A DNA stretch of 64,000 bases from Zygaena filipendulae. Taxonomy: Eukaryota; Arthropoda; Insecta; Lepidoptera; Zygaenidae. Each line of letters begins with the position of its first letter. Within the stretch, counting starts at the first letter, position 1. The notes under the pieces were generated by a model. The model made no database searches and had not been told where the DNA came from. It saw nothing but the letters and a program-made list of their open reading frames with translations. Positions 24,481-34,100 of the stretch are shown piece by piece. Both the position numbers and the translations under genes were made by a program. The DNA lies in NCBI GenBank assembly GCA_907165275.2, contig OU015654.1, forward strand, positions 5,535,501-5,599,500, read 5' to 3'.

Positions 24481-24528
24481 TAGGTACACGGACGTAACGT
24501 ACACGTGAAAAGTAACTTTGTTTTATAT

Positions 24529-24578
24529 TGGCCCAGAACCTGGGTACGCTCGCATGAGCGTACCCAGGTTCTGGGCCA
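24529..24578. repeat. Perfect 23-bp inverted repeat, 4-base loop
   Basis: The arm TGGCCCAGAACCTGGG followed by TACGCTC, a GCAT loop, then the exact inverse ending TTCTGGGCCA. Every arm position pairs. Confidence 0.85.
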
Positions 24579-25399
24579 TGCATATGTAGGTAGTGCAATT
24601 ACAAAAAAATATCAATGGCCCAATAGGCAACAGAATCTTACATAGTGGGAACAAAGTCCGACTGACTATTATTTTTTGTTTAGATACAAATAAGTATAGA
24701 AACTAAAACTCTGATGACAAACGGTGGGACAATCGAATTTGGGTTAGTATATTTTTTCCAATAAGTAGGTACCTATTTTTATATATTTCCCTGATGAAAA
24801 CTGCAAAGATAGTCGAGTTTGGGCTCGTTTGTCTTGTTTTCATGCGTACATACCTATCTTCCATTACGATTGTTTGAAGAAATAGTTTTCTATTATATAG
24901 AAAATAATAGGCGATTATTATTAAATTCGTGGCTATTGTAACGGTCCACTCTGTTTTTGTATAAATCGACGCAATAAAACAAATCTCGTCCATAGCTAGT
25001 AGTACGGACCGCCAAGAGGGGATTTGTGGATTAGCTAAAGCGCGTCAGATGAACATAAGGGGTACCTTGCACCATGTTGAGTACCTCCACCAAATATAGG
25101 CCCTCTACACTGGTGGATGCGTCTAGAATAACCGATCAAAAATCGATAACTCGAAATACTCGAGCGCGTCAGATTAAGATATGGTGGGTTAATTACATAG
25201 TGAGAAGTATGTATATGAATAATCTGACCATTTGAACGTGACGTAAGGGAGTTAGAGGATCACAAACTTGCAAAAAAAAAACGCAACTTCGACATTCTCG
25301 AGCGCAGTTGATTTATTTTTTATTTTAAAGTAAATAACTCAAGGATAGCGGGAAAAATATAATCTGCCGATTTTCATAAGCCGAAGAAACAAAAATCGT

Positions 25400-25610
25400 C
25401 TTCGAATCGAACGAGCAGCTGCAGTGAAACATGTACCTATTCATATCTCTGTCTTTCTTTCCCTTTTACTTTTTCTCTATCTCTCACTCTCTCGCACCGT
25501 CCTCACACTACTTTCCGTCGCCATAACGTCATCACAGTATATCACGGCGCTAAACGTGTCAAATTATAACTTTTTTTGGTCGGTTAAAATACATATTAAA
25601 ATAAGTTAAG
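25400..25610 (+). other. Candidate noncoding exon or TE segment
   Basis: Pyrimidine-rich CTCTATCTCTCACTCTCTCG followed by CGTCACGTCA-like sequence, and a consensus donor AAG|GTAAGTAT at 25608-25618. A related tract (inverse) lies at 63580-63660. No ORF is supportable. Confidence 0.2.
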
Positions 25611-26107
25611 GTAAGTATTACATCAAACTATAGGTTCACCTATAACCTTTCACTTTAATGTAATTATATATATATTATATAATAAAGCTCATCACAAAAC
25701 AACGCGTTCATGTTATTATATGTAAAACGCTCTGGCTTGTTTGTGCTTTAAAGTTAGTTTTGTGAATAATATTTTGTGAGCTTTTACATATGTCATAGAA
25801 ATATAAAGTGTGTTTTTTGTGAACAAGAAATAGCTCATAAAGTTATTAAACTTACGTCAGAAAGAAAAAACAATCTTAAAAATAAATCATAATTTTTGTT
25901 TCTAGCAGTCAGATTAATAATACCCCCAATAAATTATTGTCAGATTTTAAGCCAACATAACTTGGAGTGCAAGCTGAACCTTCTGTAAAATAATCTGACA
26001 CGCTCGAGTATTTCAAAATTGAGATTTTTTTTTGCATTTTCAAAAATTCGCTACTACCTTGCGTCACCTCCAAATTGGCAGATTTTCGAAGGGGAGCATT
26101 TTTAGGG

Positions 26108-26148
26108 CTCACTTAACATCCCCTTTGAATAAGGGGATGTTAAGTGAG
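26108..26148. repeat. Perfect 18-bp inverted repeat, 5-base loop
   Basis: CTCACTTAACATCCCCTT and AAGGGGATGTTAAGTGAG around TGAAT. Confidence 0.8.
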
Positions 26149-26310
26149 TGAGAAATATCTGACGCGCTGGAGTAAATGTTTTTTTTTTCATTTTCTCCAC
26201 TTCCGGATGGCCACCCCCACCACACAAATCGGCAGATGAATATATTTTCGATATCAGAGACACCTTGGAGTATCAAAACTACTATATCTGACGCGCTCGA
26301 GTATTTCCAT

Positions 26311-26867
26311 TTTAATATTTTTTTTTACATTTTTGAAAGCCTGTAGAAGCTAAACCCACCGGTGAATGAAAAAATATCATATGACCTTATTTTGTTTATA
26401 TCTCCTAATCTTCAAAACCCAATAGGTCCCAACGACGCTCGAGTCACTCCCGAATTAGCATCGGTATCTCCCGTACTATAGCGACTACAAACGAATAGAA
26501 TCGAAATTACCTCCGAACAACTCGATACTGGTAAAGGGATTAGCGCGGATAACCATATTACCGAGTACCGACCGCGCGCCAGAAAATTTAGTAATGTAAC
26601 TATGTACTTAGGTACCAACATAATATTATTGTTACTCGTTTCAGTTTCGAAATTGGATGCACATGTTACTTTATTCAATACTGCAATATTGACGAGTTGG
26701 CGAAGCGATTACCACGTCAATAAGCAAATTAAGAGGTTCCGGATACGATTACCGGTGGGGATAATTAACTTTGTGTGAAGAGCACAGGATCCCGTTTTAT
26801 AGTCTGTTTGTTTATGTACCTACCCGTATCATAATAGCCACAGAACAAAATAACAGATAAAAGAGTT
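26311..26867. other. No gene seen
   Basis: Mixed composition; an ORF at 26412-26678 (-) has no recognisable domain. Confidence 0.35.
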
Positions 26868-27150
26868 TAGTATGAAAACAGATGAAAACTATAATGTCGC
26901 CGGGTGACTTTCGCACATAAAACTATTCATCACACACTAACACATTAATTAACGTAAGAAATGTATTAAACGCTATATGATTATGTTTTTACTTAGTTGC
27001 TGTTTTTGAAATCCACAGTTTTGGGAATATTGTGATAAATATACTTGGGATGGCAGCAAAAGAAGTTTTGGGCAAGTTAGAGCATTTGCTCTAACCTCCT
27101 TTGCAACGGTGGCGCGCCTGCCCCGCCTAGGTAGGTACATGTCCTCTCTA
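26868..27150 (+). repeat. Dispersed repeat, copy 1 (GGGATGGCAGCAAAAGAAGT)
   Basis: GTCGCCGG, ACTATTCATCAC, GAAATGTATTAAAC, CACAGTTTTGGGAATATTGT, CTTGGGATGGCAGCAAAAGA, then CAACGGTGG and CTGCCCCGCC to CATGTCCTCTC. The second copy is at 47200-47645. Confidence 0.6.
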
Positions 27151-27764
27151 GTCAATTTATGATATAAATGTGATAATAGCCTTCGAAACTCCCTCGGGAA
27201 CAGATAGTGTTATAATAAATTGAAGATGTATCTAATCATAATATCAGACAGAAGTCCACTGCTGGATTATCACAACAAAAAATTTTCAGCCACCTCATGA
27301 AGCTAGTTCTCGAGAGCTTTTCTAAGTAGGTATACACCAAAACGGCCATCAGACATAAGAGAAATGTGAGCAATTCAACGCACCTAGCACTTATTGGTAA
27401 ATGAAGTTAATCTTACATTTAGTGAGCGTGAAGCCATACAAATAATAATTAGTTTCAACCACATTTACCTAGCGCACTAACTTTGATGTGAGGGCTGGTC
27501 TCAAGCGTGAAATCGTGGTTAAATTGCAAACATTTTCAACGCCACAAAGTTAAGTAAATTATGCAGAGTTTGCATTTATGTGCTTATGCCATAACTCCAC
27601 CAACAGTAGGTACGTATGAGGTTTTTGGTCTATAAGTTATATAGACAACATATTATTACCTAGGTAGGTACTGATGCGATCTCTCCCGGTTCAATTAGGT
27701 AGGTAGATATCTACTATTGGCGCCCGCAGGACGAACATGGGCGTTTCAAAAATTAGGTATGTTA
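27151..27764. other. No gene seen
   Basis: AGACAGAAGTCCACTGCTGG at about 27245-27264 may be an inverse LINE tail; nothing else recognised. Confidence 0.35.
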
Positions 27765-27825
27765 CTAGCTGTCTCCCCGGTTTCACCCGCGGTAATTTCG
27801 GAGTTCCCGCGGGTATTCCTATTGC
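27765..27825 (-). mobile_element. Helitron 3' end
   Basis: CTAGCTGTCTCCCCGGTTTC, then GGAGTTCCCGCGGG. Confidence 0.5.
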
Positions 27826-27964
27826 CTAGGTACATTCACTCAAACACACACTCACATACATATTAAACAAACATACACACAAGAAAACTCTCATACGCAC
27901 ACAAACAAATTCATGCTCACTAACACTTGGATCTGCAGGGTTGGTTATTTTATTTTTTAGGTTA

Positions 27965-28177
27965 TCTATACTAATATTATAAAGAGGAAAGATTTAATTT
28001 TTTGTTTGTTAGTTACCATTTATGATTTAACTCAAAAACTACTGGATCGATTTCTAAAATTCTTTCACCATTAGAAAGCTACATTATAGTTGAGTAACAT
28101 ACCTACGCCATATTTTAATCCGGAACTCCCGCGGGAACTCTGAAATGATCGCGGGTGAAACCGCGTGGGACAGCTAG
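27965..28177 (+). mobile_element. Lep1-like Helitron, full length
   Basis: TCTATACTAATATTATAAAG to CAGCTAG, flanked by A and T. Same subfamily (AAGAGGAAAGATTT) as 41514-41607 and 51986-52184. Confidence 0.75.
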
Positions 28178-28274
28178 TTTTCTATATAAATGTTTGAATA
28201 TAGAACAGTGGGTCCTACTGATATAAGTATGTTAAATGCTTAAAAGTAGGTCCCAACAGCCCCTTTTAACCCAA

Positions 28275-28422
28275 TATTTTTATTTTTTTGGTGACGTCAT
28301 ACTGCCTACTGAGGACGGCAGAATACTGAAAGTTATAACGGAACGAAATTCGTGCTCGGGGTGCTGGTTTGTACTCAGTGCTATCAATAATAGCGGAACA
28401 TACCCTTATTATATTATCTGTG
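28275..28422 (+). mobile_element. GTTCCGTTATTACTG MITE, partial
   Basis: TGACGTCATACTGCCTAC, AACGGAACGAAATTCGTGCT, end GCGGAACATACCCTTATTAT adjoining ATTATCTGTG. The full copy is at 42298-42638. Confidence 0.55.
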
Positions 28423-28442
28423 CCTTGATTGTCACTTCTCAG

Positions 28443-29218
28443 TAGGGATAGGCAAATGAAAAAAATATCACTTTAATATTCCAAAAAAATATCGATACGA
28501 TATTTCGTATCGATATTTTTTTGGAATATCGTAGAGTATCGATATTTGTAAATTAAAAATTTCGATATATCGATATTTTAGACCAAACAAGAAATTAAGT
28601 ATTTCTGCCTGTAAGGTGTACATTTAGCGTGACAGTCAAGAGGTTCAGTTCCTGACAGATAAGTAACTTCAATATCTAAAAGCGAAATTAAGGTTGAACT
28701 GTGTCGATTTACTTTCAAAAGTTCCAGTAAAGAATCGAAATGCATCTTGTTTTCATTAACGTTGTTCTGTAGGTGTTCATTTGTGTTGTGTTTCTCCTCT
28801 TGCTTGAATAAATCTTTCTTTCTTTCTTTCAATGCATTTTAAAGTAAAAAAAACTTCAGGAAAAGTAAAATATGTGTTGACTGTATGCACTTAGTTTCTT
28901 TTGCCTTCCCTTAAAAGGGGGTAAATTTTCCTAGAAAAATAAAAGTGACGTAACATGTTATGGGTGGCTGTGATTGGTGTTTCGCTGCAACGTCCCATTT
29001 CACAAAATTCGTAGTTGAATATTTTGGAAACTACTGATAATTTCCTTATAAATCTTTCACGATTAAGCTATTCTCGGGCCCTTTTTTTGAAATATTGACA
29101 CAATTTCTTATTATAAATTTCATGCAAGTACCCCATTATCTAATATTCTAACATTATAATATCGACGGTATACATATAATCGATATAATGAAATATCGAT
29201 ATTTTTTGCTCATCTATA
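28443..29218. mobile_element. Candidate TIR element rich in ATCGATA
   Basis: Left end TAGGGATAGGCAAATG and right end GATGAGCA-type inverse (29195-29218) look like imperfect hAT-style termini. ATATCGAT-rich subterminal regions lie on both sides (28476-28580, 29158-29208). Inside, TGAATAAATCTTTCTTTC (28806-28823) is a LINE-like 3' tail. Confidence 0.4.
28476..28529. repeat. Perfect 25-bp inverted repeat, 4-base loop
   Basis: ATATTCCAAAAAAATATCGA then TACGA, loop TATT, followed by the exact inverse. Confidence 0.85.
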
Positions 29219-30490
29219 CTTTTCAGTGGACGGTCACGGTCATGACTGACAGAGCAGAGTTATACAGCACCGGAAATGGCGACCCCGGAATTTACGACAC
29301 GAGAGTGTACGACACCAGAATGTACAGCACCGGAATTGGTGACACCAGATTTCATGGCCTAGCCAGCTTCGTGCTCTGTTTAGTAGTATTCAATACAATG
29401 CAGGTAGTTTTTAGTAATTACTGTCTCAAAATATATGACGGAAATTCAAATAACAATTAGTCCAAGTTTAATATTTACCAACGTAATTATTATTTATCAC
29501 TTTAATGAATTGTTACAACTTGTTATACTTAGTCTTTTTTTTACATAATATATCGGGATGTCGTGGCCACATCTAAGAATTGATCAATTGAGTGTCATCT
29601 TATTCTGTCTTAAGCGCATCAACGGCCGCTACCGTGGCACGCTCGCTATGCTCGCGAGACCAGGGTTGGCAGTCTTCTTCTTTTTTCAATATGGTAACAT
29701 ATGCCTCGGATAGGTAGATGCAATATTCATGCCAATGTCAGTCAGAGAGGCCGGCAGTCTCGACAACGTTTTGACAGCGTTATCGTATCGATCGTTAACT
29801 GGGGACCCAAAAATCATAACGATCAACATCATTACAGTAACCAAAATTACATTAAATGCAAGCTTCTACTCGAAACTTGCAATTTACGTAATGTTGGTTA
29901 CGACGTTTTGACTAAGATGTTGGTGGACTTCCACGTTTTAGTAAGACGTTTTGAGAACGTTATCGTATCGATCGTTAACTAAGGACCCAAAAATCATAAT
30001 GATCAACATCATTACAGTAACCGACATTAAACTAAAGCCTCGACTCGAAATTTGCAATTCACCTAAGGTTTATTACTGTAATATTTATCGAAATGATTTT
30101 TGGATCCCTAGTTACCGATCAATACGATAACGTCGTCAAAACGTCGAGACTCACTCACTGCCGGCCCTGGTCATCAATACGAACCTAACCTAATCAAGAA
30201 TGTCGGGGTACACTACCTTGTAATGCCCCGACAGAAATGTTCTCATTACGATAAACTTCAATATACAGATCTAACATATTAAAATATTTGTGCCCTATTT
30301 GACAATAATTTGACCCAGTATGTAGGTAAGTAACGTAAACGAGCACAAAAAAAGGAAGCGTGATTTCATCGATCAATAGGAGAGCGGTGCCACCAATTCT
30401 GGTGGCGTACATTCCGGTGTCGTAACTCGTAAAATCCAGTGTCGTGCATTCCAGTGCTGTACATTCCGGTGTCGTACATTGTACCAGAGA
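29219..30490. mobile_element. Nested MITE block upstream of BBIP1
   Basis: The outer arms (about 29225-29350 and 30378-30485) are inverse copies built from reiterated ~15-mers such as GTACGACACCGGAAT and GTACAGCACCGGAAT. Between them is a second inverted element (29746-30172). Confidence 0.6.
29746..30172. mobile_element. Inner fold-back MITE (GGCCGGCAGT ends)
   Basis: Arms GGCCGGCAGTCTCGACAACG and its inverse ending ACTGCCGGCC. The subterminal ACGTTATCGTATCGATCG / GACCCAAAAATCATAA segment appears three times: 29770-29835 (+), 29950-30015 (+) and 30085-30150 (-). Confidence 0.65.
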
Positions 30491-30869
30491 GAAGGTAAAT
30501 TGTACAATATCGACTGACAGTCAATAGTCTCTGACGTTTGTGACTCTGACATAGATAATTTGTGAAATTGTGATGTGATGATGATGACTACACAAACATT
30601 TTTCTCTATAATTTTCCTATTAAATAATAAGTAGGTACCAACTGGATTATTGGATTGACGTGATTACCTATTGAAATTTATAATATTATTGTGAATGTGT
30701 CATTGTATCATAAATTGTTAAATTATTGTTATTACGCCTTTCGCATGCAGTGTAATTTAATTAAATATAGTTTTTATTTACTTGGAGATCAAAAGATTAT
30801 TAATTATTTAGTCTACAATACACTTAGTACCAAAAAACATGATAGTTTGGAAGTTAGAGTGTTCCTAAA
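30490..30869 (+). promoter_or_regulatory. Presumed promoter/5' leader region of BBIP1-LMBRD2
   Basis: The 380 bases between the outer arm of the upstream MITE nest and the BBIP1 ATG. It contains repeated CTGAC/GTGATG words but no TATA box or initiator that I would defend. No splice donor leading into BBIP1 is evident. Placement rests on position alone. Confidence 0.3.
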
Positions 30870-31103
30870 ATGTCTGAAGACAAGGGGTCAGAGAAAGACA
30901 TACGTATCGACTTCGATCCAATTTTACCCAATACAGGACTATTGTTTTACGAGGAATGTCCTATAGAATGCGAAATTGAGCGGCCAAAATTGTTACCTTT
31001 AAAGTCGACGACGCAAATACGTTTCGAACAGCTGCAACACGAAGCAGCCAGGCAGTGGAAATTAAAACAAAAAGCTTCTAAAAGTACTACTTCCACAAAG
31101 TGA
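30870..31103 (+). CDS. BBIP1: BBIP1 homologue (BBSome-interacting protein 1, BBS18)
   Basis: Intronless 77-codon ORF from ATG 30870 to TGA 31101-31103. The centre of the protein matches the conserved core of BBIP1: LPNTGLLF at residues 19-26 (vertebrate form LPKQGPLF) and PKLLPLKS at 39-46 (vertebrate KPKLLPLKS). A polar, probably helical tail follows (about 47-70), rich in Q, E and K. Vertebrate BBIP1 is about 92 residues, so the length fits. The family is the smallest BBSome subunit, needed for BBSome assembly and ciliary membrane-protein transport, with a reported link to tubulin acetylation. The start has A at -3. The stop lies 20 bases before the LMBRD2 start, in a different frame (frame 0 versus frame 2), so readthrough cannot fuse them. 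Recognition is from memory of the family; function in this insect is inference. Confidence 0.82.
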   Translation: MSEDKGSEKDIRIDFDPILPNTGLLFYEECPIECEIERPKLLPLKSTTQIRFEQLQHEAARQWKLKQKASKSTTSTK

Positions 31104-31123
31104 AAAGTTATTGCACAGCAAAA
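31104..31123 (+). other. 20-base intercistronic gap between BBIP1 and LMBRD2
   Basis: Only 20 bases separate the BBIP1 TGA from the LMBRD2 ATG, with no splice acceptor between them. The LMBRD2 frame has a stop (TAA) at 31079-31081, inside the BBIP1 ORF, so LMBRD2 cannot start further upstream in this exon. Its first in-frame ATG, at 31124, has A at -3 and G at +4, a strong context. Confidence 0.8.
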
Positions 31124-34100
31124 ATGGTCTACACATTGTTTGTGGTTGAGTTGATATCAGCCTTCGTTTTGGCAGCCACATTATTGTACAGATATGGAGA
31201 CTGTTACAGGAATCACATCATTGTCACAGTGTCTGTGCTAACAGCATGGTATTTCTCTTTTGTGATTATGTTCATTTTGCCATTGGATTTGTCTTCGGTA
31301 AGTATGAAAGTGTACTATATTAATATTCTTGTTAATAATAAACTTATATCTAACAATAAAGAGTTATCCTTTTTTAAATAATTGTTTTCACTAATTGAGT
31401 TATTATAGATGAATAGATTTTCCTAATACTGTCTACTGGATTAGTGTTGCATATGTGTGCACAAAATAGTGAATAAATTTGAAATATGGTTTTAAAAACT
31501 TTCAAAACATCATTTCGGATTAGATTTACATTGAATTTTCATTGGATTTATACCAAATAAGCGATTAATAGACTCATAACTTACCTATACACTTTCAGAC
31601 TTTCTACCGTCAGTGTTTGGATAATCATACGATCAGTGTAACAACACAAGACAGCAATTCATCTAGCACCACATCTGGACCACCAGCCATTGAATGTCAA
31701 AAACCATGGAGCTATGTACCAGATTCTGTTTTCCCTAATTTATGGAGAATTGTTTATTGGACATCACAGTGTTTGACATGGTAACTTTTGTTTTTGGTAA
31801 TACTATTTGTGTTTATTTTCACCCCAATTTACTTCCACATTAATTCTGGAGTTATAAGTTTGTCCAAAATGCAAAATTTCATAATAATTGTTGGGTAGTT
31901 AAGGGGTGAAAAGGTAACAGACAGACAGTTTTGCATTACATTACATTTACATTAATTATGTAAGTAAGTATAGATGCAAATTTTTAAAGAACATGTTCTG
32001 TTTGGGTTTTCATAAATAAATGAAGAATAAAGTTCAGATTTACCTACCTATTCATAATAATGTGAGTTTGTTTGTTTGCCTTAACTACTTAACTGATCAT
32101 CTTGGAATTTTGCATACAAAGAACATAGGATACCTTTTTAAAAAAAAAATTACTGTTTACTAGAAGGAAAAAAAATTGTTGGATAAAATTACATTAATCC
32201 AAGTGATAATATCAAATAAATTTTCATTAACTTTGTGTACCTAATTTAAACTATGATTTTAGGCTCATAATGCCAATGATGCAATCATATAGCAAAGCTG
32301 GTGACTTCACTGTCAAGGGTAAACTCAAGTCGGCACTGATAGACAATGCTATTTACTACGGGTCATATTTGTTTATCTGTGGCATTCTTCTCATATATAT
32401 TGCATTGAAACCTGGTGTGGATTTGGATGGTCCTAAAATTAAGGCGATAGCATCATCAGCAAGTAACACATGGGGTCTGTTCCTGTTAATCCTACTTCTT
32501 GGCTATGCATTGGTTGAGGTGCCTCGAAACTTGTGGAACAATTCTAAGAAGAATTATACATTAACTTATAGCTATTTCCAAATAGCTAAACTTAGTACAG
32601 ACAAATGTGAAGCTGAAGAAACTGTAGATGAAATTTTGGATGTGAGTACTTCAATCATTTAATTGTAGCTTATACTTTTTTTAATCTATGGTTTTAGATA
32701 TTTACTAGCCATTTATCAATGTAGTAAAAGCTGACCTTTTACAACATTAGACGAGAATTTGAGGGAATTAAATGATAGTACTTCTTACTCATTTGCATTT
32801 GTAGTTTCTATTTGCAGTGTATACTCAAAAAATTAAATAAACATCTTTAACATTTTGGTCACATTTGTGAGAACCCCCTGCTCCTTAGTGTGACTGACAT
32901 CACATATTTTGCATTTTACAAAAATAGCAGTTCCAACAAAACAATTGAAACCTTAGTTCACCCACAAAACCATTTAAACCTTATGTGCATACAGTTGGAA
33001 ATATTTTTAAGTTTTTCGTTAATAGTTTAAATTTGGCATTTTAACACTTAGATGTAGGTATAAAATTTTGAAATCTGACGTCACGAAACCTAGGACCTCT
33101 CCCACTCCTTGTCACACAATGTTGACCCCCTCTCTCTCCATTAACGAGTGACATACTTCAAGGATCTCTCTTTGGATCGTCTCTTAGTTTACTTCCAAAT
33201 ACTGAACCACTTAATAACTAAAAATGACATGAACATAATTCTCAACCATTTAAAATTTCTATTAGTTAACATTAAAATTGCCATTGCTAAATGCCTCTAT
33301 ATCGCACACAGAGCCTCAACGCTGTGACGGCGGCGGTGGGCCCCGGGCACCCGCTGCACCGCCACGCGGAGACCATAGTGCAGAAGCTGCCCGTCCAGCT
33401 GCGCGACCGGCTCAGCGCGCGCGCCCCGCCCGAGCGCCCCGCGGCGCCGTCCTTCAAGTCATTAGTTAATTTACACAAGAAGGTACATATAACATAATCT
33501 AATTAGTATGTTACTCAACAGTTCGGTTTTTAGCTGAATATTATAAGTGGATATTAGCTGTTCCCCGCGGTCGCGTTAATTTCGGAGATCCTGCGAGAAT
33601 TCCGAGATAAAAGTACTACCCTATATTTTTTTTTCTGTATCAACCCTTGACAACGTTTAAAAAAAATAGGTTCCCTATGTCCTCTATACCCCTGAAAACA
33701 TATTATGTGCAAAATTTTATGATGATTGATTCGTTAAGGCTAAAGGCGTGAAAGTGTAACAATCAAACAAATAAACAAACTTTCGCATTTAATAATGCAA
33801 TCCCGATTATGTGCATTTCCGTGTCTTTCACATACACTTTGAATGTGTGCTTTTCAACTGAAGTTATTATTTAAGAAATTTATAGTTTTGTTTTAAGTGA
33901 TTGAATCTTCTTTCTCTTTTCTTGCATAAATCATATAAGTAAATGATTAAATGATATCTTGCAATGTAATTAATTGAATAAACTTTAGCTTTACATTTTA
34001 TGAAAATGGTAATATTGTACCTACTGTTATATGTTGTTCACTAGAACAGTATGGATGTGTTGTCTTTATAGGGAGATGATTCAATGAATAAAAGAAAAGG

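Larger units (their letters stand above)
25031..26310. repeat. Scattered CTGACGCGCTCGAGTATTTC motif in both orientations
   Basis: Forward or inverse copies at about 25040-25050, 25153-25173, 25290-25306, 25993-26014, 26158-26172 and 26286-26308. Between them lie homopolymer-rich segments and the palindrome at 26108-26148. Possibly one decayed large element. Confidence 0.5.

Noticed and set aside
24529..24578. Rho-independent terminator or microRNA precursor
   Set aside because: Eukaryotic context, no following T-run, and perfect pairing without bulges argue against both.
30691..30966. ORF overlapping the BBIP1 start in another frame
   Set aside because: No recognised domain; BBIP1 homology lies in the other frame. 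It could matter only as an upstream ORF if transcribed.
31100..31381. LMBRD2 start at GTG 31100 and continuation past 31297
   Set aside because: ATG 31124 has a strong context; bases after 31297 are intron (GTAAGT donor), and the next exon restores LMBRD2 homology.
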